Positions 16,990-25,510 of a DNA stretch of 64,000 bases are shown in pieces (within the stretch, counting starts at the first letter, position 1; every line of letters begins with the position of its first letter). The notes beneath the pieces are model-generated. The model had not been told where the DNA came from and searched no databases. It was given only the letters and a program-made list of their open reading frames with translations. The stretch spans positions 35,818 through 99,817 of the forward strand of contig CAYVIN010000006.1 of NCBI GenBank assembly GCA_964451375.1, given 5' to 3'. This DNA is from JAGXQV01 sp964451375. Its GTDB lineage: Bacteria; Pseudomonadota; Gammaproteobacteria; Burkholderiales; Sulfuricellaceae. A program made the position numbers and the translations under genes.

Positions 16990-17349
16990 ATGAAATTCGG
17001 AATTATGGTGAATGAAGGGCCCTACAACCATCAGTCCTCGGACTCGGCGTATCAGTTCGCCAAAGCCGCGATTGAAAAGGGTCATGAGATACATCGCGTA
17101 TTTTTCTACCACGATGGCGTCAACAACGCGACCAAGCTGACTGAGCCGCCGCAGGATGACCGTCACATCGTCAACCGCTGGAGCAAGCTGGCTGAAGAGC
17201 ACGGCGTGGATCTGGTGGTGTGCGTTGCCGCCGGCCTGCGCCGTGGCATCGTGGACGAAAACCTGGCAACCGGCTTCCGTATTTCCGGGCTGGGTCAGTT
17301 GGTGGAATCGGGTATTCAGGCCGATCGCGTCGTAACCTTCGGCGATTGA
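16990..17349 (+). CDS. dsrE: Sulfur relay protein DsrE
   Basis: A 119-residue DsrE/TusD-family protein. The single Cys in DLVVCVAAGLRRG (about residue 78) corresponds to the sulfur-carrying Cys of Allochromatium DsrE. With DsrF and DsrH it builds the DsrE2F2H2 hexamer that passes sulfane sulfur to DsrC. The N-terminus MKFGIMVNEGPYNHQSSDSA is characteristic. First of three closely spaced sulfur-relay genes. Confidence 0.96.
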   Translation: MKFGIMVNEGPYNHQSSDSAYQFAKAAIEKGHEIHRVFFYHDGVNNATKLTEPPQDDRHIVNRWSKLAEEHGVDLVVCVAAGLRRGIVDENLATGFRISGLGQLVESGIQADRVVTFGD

Positions 17350-17363
17350 TTTAGGGAGAAGTC

Positions 17364-17771
17364 ATGACTGAAAGCACTGGAGGTATCGACATGGATGAAG
17401 ATTCCGCAGGTACCGTTAAAAAATTCGCGTTCATCAACCGCAAAGCGCCTTACGGCACCGTCTATGCGCTGGAGTCTCTGGAAGTTGTGCTGATCAGCGC
17501 GGCTTTCGACCAAGATGTCAGCCTGATGTTCATCGACGATGGCGTCTACCAACTCAAGAAGGGCCAAGGCACCAAGGCAGTCGGCATGAAGAATTTCTCG
17601 CCGACCTACCGCGCGCTGGAAGGCTACGATATCGAGAAGCTCTACGTCGAACAGGAATCGCTGGAACAGCGCGGCCTGACTGAAGAAGACCTGCTGGTCG
17701 ATGTTCAGGTCATCAGCCGCGCCGACATGGCGGTCTTGATGGAAGAGCAAGACGTTATTTTAAGTTTCTGA
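17364..17771 (+). CDS. dsrF: Sulfur relay protein DsrF
   Basis: A 135-residue DsrF/TusC-family protein: KKFAFINRKAPYGTVYALE near residue 20 and VSLMFIDDGVYQLKKGQ near 50 are family hallmarks. It contains no cysteine, consistent with a structural role in the DsrEFH hexamer. It starts 14 bases after dsrE behind GGGAGAA; a second ATG nine codons in is possible, since the first nine residues are not part of the conserved fold. Confidence 0.95.
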   Translation: MTESTGGIDMDEDSAGTVKKFAFINRKAPYGTVYALESLEVVLISAAFDQDVSLMFIDDGVYQLKKGQGTKAVGMKNFSPTYRALEGYDIEKLYVEQESLEQRGLTEEDLLVDVQVISRADMAVLMEEQDVILSF

Positions 17772-17784
17772 TTGGGGACGCATC

Positions 17785-18084
17785 ATGCTGCATATCGTGA
17801 ACAAATCGCCTCTGGAAAAAAACACGCTGGAAAGCTGTTTGGGTCATGCCAAGGCGGGTAGCACCATTTTGTTGATCGAAGACGGGGTTTATGCGGTTAC
17901 CAAGGGAACCACGTTTGAGACGGCAGTAAAGAAAGCCATGGAAACCTGCACCGTGTGCGCCTTGTGGCCCGATCTGGAAGCCCGTGGCATGCAAGATACG
18001 GTGATCGATGGCGTCAAGCAGGTAGATTACAGCGGTTTCGTGGATCTGGTCGCGGAAAACAACACCGTCCAGTCTTGGTTGTAA
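17785..18084 (+). CDS. dsrH: Sulfur relay protein DsrH
   Basis: A 99-residue DsrH/TusB-family protein: MLHIVNKSPLEKNTLESCL at the start, STILLIEDGVYAVTKGT in the middle, and a C-terminal ENNTVQSWL. Cysteines occur near residue 18 and in CTVCALWPDL near 54. Third part of the DsrEFH complex that hands sulfur to DsrC. It begins 13 bases after dsrF. Confidence 0.95.
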   Translation: MLHIVNKSPLEKNTLESCLGHAKAGSTILLIEDGVYAVTKGTTFETAVKKAMETCTVCALWPDLEARGMQDTVIDGVKQVDYSGFVDLVAENNTVQSWL

Positions 18085-18119
18085 TCCATATATTTTGATT
18101 TTTATCTAAGGAGAGAAAC

Positions 18120-18452
18120 ATGGGCTTTGAAATCAACGGCAAGACCTACGAAACCGACGAAGAAGGCTACCTGGTCAATCTGGCCGAGTGGGACGAAGAA
18201 GCAGCCAAGTACCTGGCCAAGGAAGAAAAGGTCGAAATGACCGAAAACCATTGGGAAGTCGTGAATTTCCTGCGTGAATACTACAACGACTACCAGATCG
18301 CTCCTGCGGTTCGTGTGTTGACCAAGGCAATCGGCAAGAAGCTCGGGCCGGAAAAAGGTAACAGCAAGTACCTCTACGAACTGTTCCCGTATGGCCCGGC
18401 CAAGCAGGCGTGCAAAATCGCCGGCCTGCCCAAGCCGACCGGCTGTATCTAA
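18120..18452 (+). CDS. dsrC: Sulfur carrier protein DsrC
   Basis: A 110-residue DsrC with both functional cysteines in the mobile C-terminal arm: AKQACKIAGLPKPTGCI. The penultimate Cys (CysA) and the one 10 residues upstream (CysB) form the disulfide and trisulfide exchanged with DsrAB, DsrEFH and DsrK. It keeps the family insertion absent from TusE (KKLGPEKGNSKYLYELFPYG). SD AAGGAGAGAAAC is excellent, in keeping with high expression. Compare the cysteine-less paralogue at 12937-13269. Confidence 0.97.
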   Translation: MGFEINGKTYETDEEGYLVNLAEWDEEAAKYLAKEEKVEMTENHWEVVNFLREYYNDYQIAPAVRVLTKAIGKKLGPEKGNSKYLYELFPYGPAKQACKIAGLPKPTGCI

Positions 18453-18475
18453 GCAAAGCCGAGCAGTAGAAGGAC

Positions 18476-18576
18476 GGCGGCGCGTAGCGCGCCGCCACAC
18501 GAAATGACGTAAGGGAGGCGGCTGATACCGTCTCCGCTTCGTCGCGAATTCATGGGCGGACGACTGTTTCGTCCGC
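18476..18576 (+). other. Two hairpins in the dsrC-dsrM gap
   Basis: The first, GGCGGCGCG-TAG-CGCGCCGCC, at 18476-18496, is a perfect 9-base-pair stem. The second, GCGGACGA-CTGTT-TCGTCCGC, at 18556-18576, is a perfect 8-base-pair stem lying just before the dsrM Shine-Dalgarno (GGGGGAA near 18586). Neither is followed by a T-run. They mark the boundary between the soluble dsrABEFHC part and the membrane dsrMKLJOP part and could set differential mRNA stability. Confidence 0.5.
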
Positions 18577-18596
18577 AACAAACCGGGGGAAGTTTC

Positions 18597-19349
18597 ATGT
18601 CGTTCTTGACCGTGCTGTACGCTTGCCTGTTTTACGCAGCGACCGCCATTCTGGTGGGCGGCTTGGCGTACAAGATACGCGATTACTTTAACACTCCCGC
18701 GCCGCTCAAAATCCCGACTACTCCTGCGCCGGTTTCGACTGGCGGCGTGGTGTTTCGCATGGCGCGTGAAGTTGCCCTATTTGAAAGCCTGTTTAAGTCC
18801 AATAAATGGATCTGGACGTTTGGCTATATGTTTCATATCGCATTGGCGCTTGTATTGATGCGCCACCTGCGTTATTTCAGCGATCCGGTGTGGTTCTGGG
18901 TCAACTGGATTCAGCCTTTCGGCACTTATGCCGGGTTTGCCATGGTGGCCGGCTTGGGTGGTTTGTGGGCGCGCCGCTTTCTGGTTGACCGGGTGCGTTA
19001 CATCTCCACGCCGTCTGATCACTTGATGTTGTTGTTGCTCATTTTGATCGGTACTAGCGGCTTGGGAATGCGCTTCGTTAGCCATACCGACATCGTGGCG
19101 GTGAAGGAATTTTTCCGTGGTTTGATGACCTTCAGCTGGCAACCGTTGCCGACTGATCCGGCATTGTTGGTTCATCTGGCTCTGGTCGCGATACTGATGA
19201 TCGTATTCCCGGTAAGCAAACTGCTTCATGCGCCGGGGATTTTCTTCAGTCCCACCCGCAACCAGAAGGACAACCCCCGCGAAGCCCGCCATTTGGCGCC
19301 TTGGGCGGCGGCGAGATTTGAGGCGAATTCGGCTGCGAAGTCTGAATAA
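18597..19349 (+). CDS. dsrM: Membrane subunit DsrM of the DsrMKJOP complex (NarI-like, haem b)
   Basis: A 250-residue integral membrane protein with about five or six hydrophobic segments, similar to NarI-type cytochrome b subunits. Histidines inside or next to membrane segments (FHIALALVLMRHLRYF, SDHLMLLLL, LLHAPGIFF) could bind two haems b. DsrM exchanges electrons between quinone and DsrK. The start at 18597 follows a strong SD; the frame is open 15 codons upstream but without a site. Confidence 0.95.
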   Translation: MSFLTVLYACLFYAATAILVGGLAYKIRDYFNTPAPLKIPTTPAPVSTGGVVFRMAREVALFESLFKSNKWIWTFGYMFHIALALVLMRHLRYFSDPVWFWVNWIQPFGTYAGFAMVAGLGGLWARRFLVDRVRYISTPSDHLMLLLLILIGTSGLGMRFVSHTDIVAVKEFFRGLMTFSWQPLPTDPALLVHLALVAILMIVFPVSKLLHAPGIFFSPTRNQKDNPREARHLAPWAAARFEANSAAKSE

Positions 19350-19397
19350 CATAGAAACAGGCAGACGGCAACTCAACGAAAGCTAGCAGGAGGAATA

Positions 19398-20978
19398 GTG
19401 GCTGCTCCACAATTTGAAGTCCCCAAACTGACGGGGTACCCGGAAACACCGGCAGTGACCGAAGGCGCAAGTGCGCACGTCAAGTCATTTCCTGCCTCAG
19501 CGCCGATACAAGAGCAGATCGGTTACCCTGGTCAACTGGTGGAAAACTGGCAGGAAAAAGCCATCGAAAAGATGGGCGACCTGCTGACCCGCTACCGCTC
19601 GCTCAAGGTGTTCATGGACGCCTGTGTGCATTGCGGCGCGTGTACCGACAAGTGCCATTATTTCCTCGGCACCGGCGATCCCCGCAACATGCCGGTGGGC
19701 CGTCAGGAATTGATGCGTAGCGTGTATCGCCGTTATTTCACCTTGCCCGGCAAATTGTTTCCCAAACTGGTTGGGGCGCAAGACCTGACCAAGGAACTGC
19801 TGGATCAATGGTACAGCTATTACTACCAGTGTTCCGAGTGCCGTCGTTGTTCGGTGTTCTGTCCCTACGGCATTGATACCGCCGAAGTGACCATGGCGGG
19901 TCGGGAAATTCTTGACTCCGTGGGTTACGGTCAGAAATACACCAACGAGATCATGGGCAAGCTGCACCGCATCGGTAACAACCTTGGCCTGCCCGGCCCG
20001 GCGCTGGAAGACACCTTGTCCGGCCTGGAAGAGGATATTTTCGACGACATCGGCGTGGCGGTTAAGCTCCCGATTGACGTTGAGGGCGCGGAAGTGCTGC
20101 TGGTCACGCCGTCCGCCGACTTTTTCTCTGAGCCGCATGTCGAATCGCTGATTGGTTACGCCAAGGTGTTTCACGGCGCCGGGACGAGCTGGACGCTCAG
20201 TTCGGTCGCCTCGGAAGCTGGCAACTTCGGGATGTTTATCGGCAGCTACGAAAACATGCGCCGCGCCGCCTTGCGTATTCGCCAGGCCGCCCTGGAATTG
20301 GGCGTCAAACGTATTGTGGTTGGTGAGTGCGGACACGCCTGGCGTGTCGCCTACAGTTTCTGGAATACCCTGACTGGGGTTGGCGCAGGTGCGGACGATC
20401 CGTTTGCCATCGAACTGCAAAAACAGCTTGATCACAACTACCCGCAGCCGCAGCACATTTGTGAATTCACTTACGACCTGATCCGGCAAGGCAAGCTCAA
20501 ATTCGACAAGAGCGCCAACGATCATCGCACCGTAACTTTTCATGATTCCTGCAACGTCGCGCGCGGTTCACGGATGGGCAATATTGCCGGTGGGCAATTT
20601 GCCATCCCCCGCGAAGTCATCAAGGCGGTTTGCAATAATTTCCACGATATGGCCGAGGAAACCATCGGCGAGGCCACTTTCTGTTGTGGCGGCGGCGGCG
20701 GATTGCTGACCGACGACCTGATGGAAATCCGGGTAAAGGGCGCTCTGCCACGTATGGAAGCGCTCAATAACGTAGTTCAGGAACACAAGGTCAACTTCCT
20801 GGCGCTGATTTGTGCGATTTGCAAGGCGCAATTCACCAAGGTCGTGCCGTACTACGGGTTCAATATGAGTATGGTGGGCGGTGTCCACCAACTGGTTGCT
20901 ACAGCCATTGTGCTGGAACCCAGCGAATCCGATGAAGATGGCGAAGACGCAGAAAACGCAGAAAAAGACGACGAATAG
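19398..20978 (+). CDS. dsrK: DsrK, HdrD-like iron-sulfur subunit of DsrMKJOP
   Basis: A 526-residue cytoplasmic protein related to heterodisulfide reductase HdrD. It has two [4Fe4S] ferredoxin motifs, CVHCGACTDKCHYF near residue 74 and CSECRRCSVFCPYG near 145, and cysteine-rich CCG-type motifs (HDSCNVARGSR near 380; FCCGGGGG near 430). It is thought to react with DsrC trisulfide or disulfide at its noncubane centre. Start is GTG 19398 after GCAGGAGGAATA, an excellent site. The acidic C-terminal tail (EDGEDAENAEKDDE) is poorly conserved. Confidence 0.96.
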   Translation: MAAPQFEVPKLTGYPETPAVTEGASAHVKSFPASAPIQEQIGYPGQLVENWQEKAIEKMGDLLTRYRSLKVFMDACVHCGACTDKCHYFLGTGDPRNMPVGRQELMRSVYRRYFTLPGKLFPKLVGAQDLTKELLDQWYSYYYQCSECRRCSVFCPYGIDTAEVTMAGREILDSVGYGQKYTNEIMGKLHRIGNNLGLPGPALEDTLSGLEEDIFDDIGVAVKLPIDVEGAEVLLVTPSADFFSEPHVESLIGYAKVFHGAGTSWTLSSVASEAGNFGMFIGSYENMRRAALRIRQAALELGVKRIVVGECGHAWRVAYSFWNTLTGVGAGADDPFAIELQKQLDHNYPQPQHICEFTYDLIRQGKLKFDKSANDHRTVTFHDSCNVARGSRMGNIAGGQFAIPREVIKAVCNNFHDMAEETIGEATFCCGGGGGLLTDDLMEIRVKGALPRMEALNNVVQEHKVNFLALICAICKAQFTKVVPYYGFNMSMVGGVHQLVATAIVLEPSESDEDGEDAENAEKDDE

Positions 20979-21054
20979 TCTGGTATTACGAAACTGGTAG
21001 GTTGGGCAAGCCTGGCGCCCCCAACGGCAACGCTGATTATTAAGGAGAGAAGCA

Positions 21055-23052
21055 ATGTCCGTATCCCCCGACAACACGAACCAAAATTTCACCTTCCGTC
21101 GTTACAAGGAAGGCAAAAACGAGTGGCGCACCTGGCAGGACAAGATTTTCGACGCCGGCTGGTCGCACAAGTGCCCCGAATACGTTCTGTCCACGCCGCC
21201 CTGCCAAGGCAGTTGCCCGGCCGGTGAAGACATTCGCGGTTATCTGAATATTGTACGCGGTATGGAAAAGCCCACCGTGGCAGGTATGCCCTGGCAGGAA
21301 TACGCCTGGCGTCGTCTGACCGAAGCCAATCCGTTCCCCTCGGTGATGGGGCGCGTTTGCCCGGCCCCGTGTGAATCCGGTTGCAACCGTAACGAACTGG
21401 AAGACCACGTCGGTATCAACTCGGTGGAACACTTCCTCGGCGAATACGCCATCCAGAACAATCTGAAATTGACGTTGCCCGAAGGTGTCCAGCCTTCCGG
21501 CAAAAAAGTTGCGATCATCGGCGGTGGCCCCGCCGGCCTGTCGTGCGCTTATCAACTGCGCAAAAAGGGCCATGCCGTTACCGTGTTTGATGAACATGAG
21601 TTCCTCGGCGGGATGATGCGTTATGGTATTCCCGGCTTCCGTACCCCGCGTGACGTGCTCGACACCGAAATCCAGCGCATTATCGACCTCGGCGTCGAAG
21701 TGAAGCTGAAAGTGCATATCGGCAAGGACATCACCTTTGAGCAAATCCAGAAGGATTTCGACGCCGTATTCCTCGGCATGGGCGCCCAGGCTGGCAAGCC
21801 GTTGCCGATTGACGGGTTCGACGCCCCTAACTGCGTGACCGCCATGGGCTTCCTGCGCGCCTTCAACGAAGGCCGTCTGAAGTATGTTGGCAAGCGCGTG
21901 GTGGTTATCGGCGGTGGCGACACCTCCATCGACGTGGCAACTGTCGCCCGCCGTCTCGGGCATATCAAGGCTGCCAAGCCGACCGATCGCCCTGAACACA
22001 TCATTGCCGGTCAGGTTGCTCATGACGTGGCCGAAGCTTCCGCCAAGGAAGGCGCTGAAGTAGTGCTGTGTTCCCGCGCTGCGGTCGAGAAGATGAATGC
22101 GAACAAGCATGAGATCGAGGAAGCCCTGGCGGAAGGTATCGAAATCCGTGGCGGCATCACGCCGGTTGGTGTTGTGAAAAACGCCGACGGCCACGCGATT
22201 GCGCTGCGCGTCGCCAAGCTTGACGAAAAGAACCAACCCATCGCGGGTAGCGAAGTTGAGATCGAAGCCGACCTGATCGTTTCGGCGATTGGTCAGGGCG
22301 TTGATTTCACCGGTCTGGAGCAGTTCAACAACGGCAAGGGACTGGTGAGCGCCGACAAGAACTACCAGGTGCCCAAGACCCCCGGCGTATTTGTTGGCGG
22401 CGACGTGATTCGTCCGCACCTGCTGACCACCGCTGTCGGTCATGGCGCGATAGCGGCTGATGGTATCGACCGTTTCCTCAAGAATGAAGACCTCGGCAAA
22501 CGCCCCAAGGTGGATGTGCATCATTGGGATTTGATGCGCAAACAAATCGAAGTGGGCAAGGCTCCCGAAGCCTTCCACACCCTCACCAAGGAAGAAGTTC
22601 TGAAGGCCGAAGGCTCCGCCAAAGACATCGACTTGGGCTTGCGTGGTTCGGATACGGCCAAGTTTGCCGTACACAACTTTGAAAATCGTTCCGAGAAATA
22701 CGTGATTCCCCACGAAGAACTGTTCCTCGGCCACTTCACTTTCAATCCCCGTAACGTGCGCAGCTTTACGATGCTCAATGCCGAACAGGTTCTGGGCCAT
22801 TTTGAAGAGCGCCTGGAAGCGTTGGATGAAAAGAAGGCGGTGGCGGAAGCCAAGCGTTGCATGAGCTGCGGCTTGTGTTTCGAATGCGACAACTGCGTGG
22901 TGTATTGCCCGCAGACCGCCGTCAAGAAGACCCCCAAGGCGCAGGCGAGCACTGGTCGTTACGTGTTTACCGACTACTCGCGCTGCATCGGCTGCCACAT
23001 TTGCGCCGACGTATGCCCGACGGGTTATATCAAGATGGGTTTGGGCGAGTAA
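21055..23052 (+). CDS. dsrL: DsrL, iron-sulfur flavoprotein NAD(P)H oxidoreductase
   Basis: A 665-residue protein related to the glutamate synthase small subunit. An N-terminal cysteine-rich domain (TPPCQGSCPAGEDIRGYL; CPAPCESGCNR) is followed by an FAD Rossmann motif, VAIIGGGPAGLSCAYQLR near residue 150, and an NAD(P)H motif, VVVIGGGDTSIDVATVARR near 282. The C-terminus has ferredoxin motifs CMSCGLCFECDNC and CIGCHICADVCPTG. DsrL is essential for sulfur oxidation in Allochromatium and couples rDsrAB to NAD(P)+. Its presence is a main argument for the oxidative direction. Confidence 0.96.
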   Translation: MSVSPDNTNQNFTFRRYKEGKNEWRTWQDKIFDAGWSHKCPEYVLSTPPCQGSCPAGEDIRGYLNIVRGMEKPTVAGMPWQEYAWRRLTEANPFPSVMGRVCPAPCESGCNRNELEDHVGINSVEHFLGEYAIQNNLKLTLPEGVQPSGKKVAIIGGGPAGLSCAYQLRKKGHAVTVFDEHEFLGGMMRYGIPGFRTPRDVLDTEIQRIIDLGVEVKLKVHIGKDITFEQIQKDFDAVFLGMGAQAGKPLPIDGFDAPNCVTAMGFLRAFNEGRLKYVGKRVVVIGGGDTSIDVATVARRLGHIKAAKPTDRPEHIIAGQVAHDVAEASAKEGAEVVLCSRAAVEKMNANKHEIEEALAEGIEIRGGITPVGVVKNADGHAIALRVAKLDEKNQPIAGSEVEIEADLIVSAIGQGVDFTGLEQFNNGKGLVSADKNYQVPKTPGVFVGGDVIRPHLLTTAVGHGAIAADGIDRFLKNEDLGKRPKVDVHHWDLMRKQIEVGKAPEAFHTLTKEEVLKAEGSAKDIDLGLRGSDTAKFAVHNFENRSEKYVIPHEELFLGHFTFNPRNVRSFTMLNAEQVLGHFEERLEALDEKKAVAEAKRCMSCGLCFECDNCVVYCPQTAVKKTPKAQASTGRYVFTDYSRCIGCHICADVCPTGYIKMGLGE

Positions 23053-23058
23053 ACCACG

Positions 23059-23520
23059 ATGACCACGACCTGGCAAACTGCGCTGAAATGGCTGGGGGCC
23101 GCTTTTGCGGCGGCCTTGCTGGTCGGAGCGTCGATTGGCGGCGCCGGCGCACACGAGGGCAAACACAAAATTGACGCCAAAGGCGACAAGTGTGTGCGGG
23201 AAACCGATTTCATGCGGCGTAATCACATGGAGTTGCTCAAGCATCAACGTGACGACACCATGCGCAAGGGGATACGCACCACCCAGAACAGTCTTAAAGG
23301 GTGTATCGATTGCCATGCCAGCCCGGTGAACAACAGCGTGATCGGCACCAACGACAACTTCTGCCAGGGCTGCCACACCAAGGTGGCCGTCAAACTGGAC
23401 TGTTTCGAGTGCCATTCCAGCAAGCCCAGGGCGGCGACCGCCGCCGCTCCGCAAGCCGCCGCGCAAGCGGGTATGACGGGGCAAGAGAAGCTGGCTAACA
23501 GTGGTGAGGGAAGCAAATGA
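23059..23520 (+). CDS. dsrJ: DsrJ, periplasmic trihaem cytochrome c
   Basis: A 153-residue protein with an N-terminal signal anchor (WLGAAFAAALLVGASIGGAGA) and three haem c motifs: CIDCH, CQGCH and CFECH. A further Cys and an Met lie between the signal and the first haem (KCVRETDFMRRNHM), in line with the unusual His/Cys and His/Met ligation reported for DsrJ. The Ala/Gln-rich C-terminal tail is not conserved. It overlaps dsrO by four bases (ATGA). Confidence 0.95.
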   Translation: MTTTWQTALKWLGAAFAAALLVGASIGGAGAHEGKHKIDAKGDKCVRETDFMRRNHMELLKHQRDDTMRKGIRTTQNSLKGCIDCHASPVNNSVIGTNDNFCQGCHTKVAVKLDCFECHSSKPRAATAAAPQAAAQAGMTGQEKLANSGEGSK

Positions 23521-24254
23521 GCGACGTGGATAAAAACCGCAGACAAATGATTGGTGTCGGCGTGGCAGCCGCAGCCGGATTGGCGATTGCCCCCGGCGTG
23601 ACGCTGCTTGATCTTGCCCATGGCCGTCCCGCCGATCAGGCTGCCGACAGCAGCAAACGCTGGGGGCTACTGGTCGATACGACCAAATGCACCAGCGGTT
23701 GCACCGATTGCGTGAGCGCCTGCCATAAGGAAAACGGCATCAACTCCACCGGACATCCGGAAACCGACGCGCAGTGGATACGCAAGATTGAATTGACCGA
23801 AATTCGCAGCGGACGTAGCCATTCCCTGCCCATGATGTGTCAGCACTGTGCGACGCCGCCGTGTGTGGATGTGTGCCCGACCGGCGCATCTTTTAAACGT
23901 CCCGATGGCATCGTGTTGGTGGATCGTCATATCTGTATCGGTTGTCGTTATTGCATGATGGCATGTCCGTACAAGGCGCGTTCCTTCGTACACGAAGAGC
24001 ACACCGACCAGAACCCGGATGTGCCGCGTGGCAAAGGCTGCGTCGAAGGCTGCACGATGTGTGTGCATCGTATCGACAAGGATCAGATGCCGGCCTGCGT
24101 GGAAGCCTGCAAGGCAGCGGGACACGAAGCGATTCTGTTCGGCGATCTCAACGATCCCGAAAGCGAAATATCCAAGCGCATCGCGACTCTTGCCACCAAG
24201 CAGGTGCGCGCCGACCTCAACCTGAACACCGGTGTCCGTTACCAGGGGATTTGA
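23517..24254 (+). CDS. dsrO: DsrO, Tat-exported periplasmic ferredoxin
   Basis: A 245-residue protein. A twin-arginine signal (NRRQMIGVGVAAAAGLAI) targets it folded to the periplasm. Four cysteine clusters follow: CTSGCTDCVSACHKEN, CQHCATPPCVDVCPTG, CIGCRYCMMACPYKA and CTMCVHRI...CVEACKAAG, enough for up to four [4Fe4S] centres. It links DsrJ with the membrane protein DsrP. It ends five bases before the dsrP ATG. Confidence 0.96.
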   Translation: MSDVDKNRRQMIGVGVAAAAGLAIAPGVTLLDLAHGRPADQAADSSKRWGLLVDTTKCTSGCTDCVSACHKENGINSTGHPETDAQWIRKIELTEIRSGRSHSLPMMCQHCATPPCVDVCPTGASFKRPDGIVLVDRHICIGCRYCMMACPYKARSFVHEEHTDQNPDVPRGKGCVEGCTMCVHRIDKDQMPACVEACKAAGHEAILFGDLNDPESEISKRIATLATKQVRADLNLNTGVRYQGI

Positions 24255-24259
24255 GCGCC

Positions 24260-25468
24260 ATGAACTACGAAAACTTCCGACGTATTGAAGAACGCGCGTT
24301 TTACACGCTGATAGGCGTACTCGGCCTGATCGTCCTGGCTGGAGCAGGCGCTTGGCACTATATGGAAGAACACGGACACATCGTGACCGGCATGAGCAAC
24401 CAGATTGTATGGGGCCTGCCGCACGTGTTCGCAATTTTTCTGATCGTCGCCGCCTCCGGGGTGCTTAACGTTGCCTCGATTGGATCGGTGTTTGGCAAAA
24501 CCGTGTACAAGGCGCGCGCGCCGTTGTCCGGCTTGTTGGCGTTGTCCATGCTGGGCGGCGGGTTGGCTGTGTTGATGCTTGATCTGGGCCGTTCCGACCG
24601 CTTGATCATTGCGATGACGCACTTCAATCCCACCTCAATTTTTGCGTGGAATGTGGTGTTGTACTCGGGTTTCTTCGGCATCGTCGCCACCTATTTGTGG
24701 ACGATGATGGATCGCAAGATGCACGATTACTCGAAGTTTGCCGGATTTGGCGCATTCATCTGGCGTTTGATCCTTACCACCGGCACCGGCTCGATCTTCG
24801 GTTTCCTGGTGGCGCGTGAAGCTTATGGCACCGCGTTACTGGCACCGATGTTCGTGATTATGTCGTTTGCCTGGGGCTTGGCGGTATTCATCGTCGTGCA
24901 ATCGGTCATGTATCGCTGGAACGGCATCAAGCTCGACCCCGCCATCATGCGCCGTATGAAGAACCTGCTCGGCGTGTTCGTTTCGGCGGTGTTGTACTTC
25001 ACCATCGTTTACCATCTGACCAATCTGTATTTCGCCAAACAGGTCGCTTTCGAGCGTTTCATCCTGGTTGACGGCGGGATATACACAACCCTGTTCTGGT
25101 TCGGTCAGATCGTCATCGGTACGCTGATCCCGCTGGGTATCCTGTTCCATTCCGAGCTTAGCGAGCGGTGCGGCGCGGTGTTCCTGTCGGCGATCCTGAT
25201 TGTGGTTGGGGCATTCTGCCATCTTTATGTATTGATCATCGGTGGACAAGCCTTCCCGCTTGACTTGTTCCCCGGCATGGCGGAAAGCAGCAGCTTCTTC
25301 GACGGTCGCGCGGTGCATCCGTACACCCCAAGTGTGCCGGAATTCCTGTTGGGATTGGGTGGCATGGGGGTGGCGTTCCTGCTGGTAACGGTTGCGGTGC
25401 GGGTGCTCAAGTTCCTGCCGCAGGACGATTTCCGCCACCTGGCGAAATCCGAAAATATCACCGATTAG
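24260..25468 (+). CDS. dsrP: DsrP, NrfD-family membrane subunit
   Basis: A 402-residue integral membrane protein with about ten hydrophobic segments, of the NrfD/PsrC/HybB family. It exchanges electrons with quinone and interacts with DsrO. The start ATG at 24260 follows dsrO by five bases and gives MNYENFRRIEERAFYTL; an open frame extends far upstream but only as overlap with dsrO. An intrinsic terminator hairpin begins nine bases after its stop. Confidence 0.95.
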   Translation: MNYENFRRIEERAFYTLIGVLGLIVLAGAGAWHYMEEHGHIVTGMSNQIVWGLPHVFAIFLIVAASGVLNVASIGSVFGKTVYKARAPLSGLLALSMLGGGLAVLMLDLGRSDRLIIAMTHFNPTSIFAWNVVLYSGFFGIVATYLWTMMDRKMHDYSKFAGFGAFIWRLILTTGTGSIFGFLVAREAYGTALLAPMFVIMSFAWGLAVFIVVQSVMYRWNGIKLDPAIMRRMKNLLGVFVSAVLYFTIVYHLTNLYFAKQVAFERFILVDGGIYTTLFWFGQIVIGTLIPLGILFHSELSERCGAVFLSAILIVVGAFCHLYVLIIGGQAFPLDLFPGMAESSSFFDGRAVHPYTPSVPEFLLGLGGMGVAFLLVTVAVRVLKFLPQDDFRHLAKSENITD

Positions 25469-25477
25469 TCCTTGCTC

Positions 25478-25510
25478 AACCGCCCCATCTCCAGTGGGGC
25501 GGTTTCTTTC
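25478..25510 (+). terminator. Intrinsic terminator between dsrP and dsrN
   Basis: AACCGCCCC at 25478-25486 and its exact complement at 25496-25504 enclose a 9-base loop; the hairpin merges into TTTCTTTC at 25503-25510, immediately before the dsrN ATG at 25511. It looks like a bona fide intrinsic terminator for the dsrA-P transcript. It also buries the only G-rich bases (GGGGCGG) that could serve as a Shine-Dalgarno for dsrN. Confidence 0.75.

Noticed and set aside
21040..23484. An 814-codon open frame antisense to dsrL
   Set aside because: Long antisense frames are expected opposite GC-rich genes with third-position bias. Its translation is His/Arg/Gly-rich without any recognisable family, whereas dsrL on the other strand is certain.
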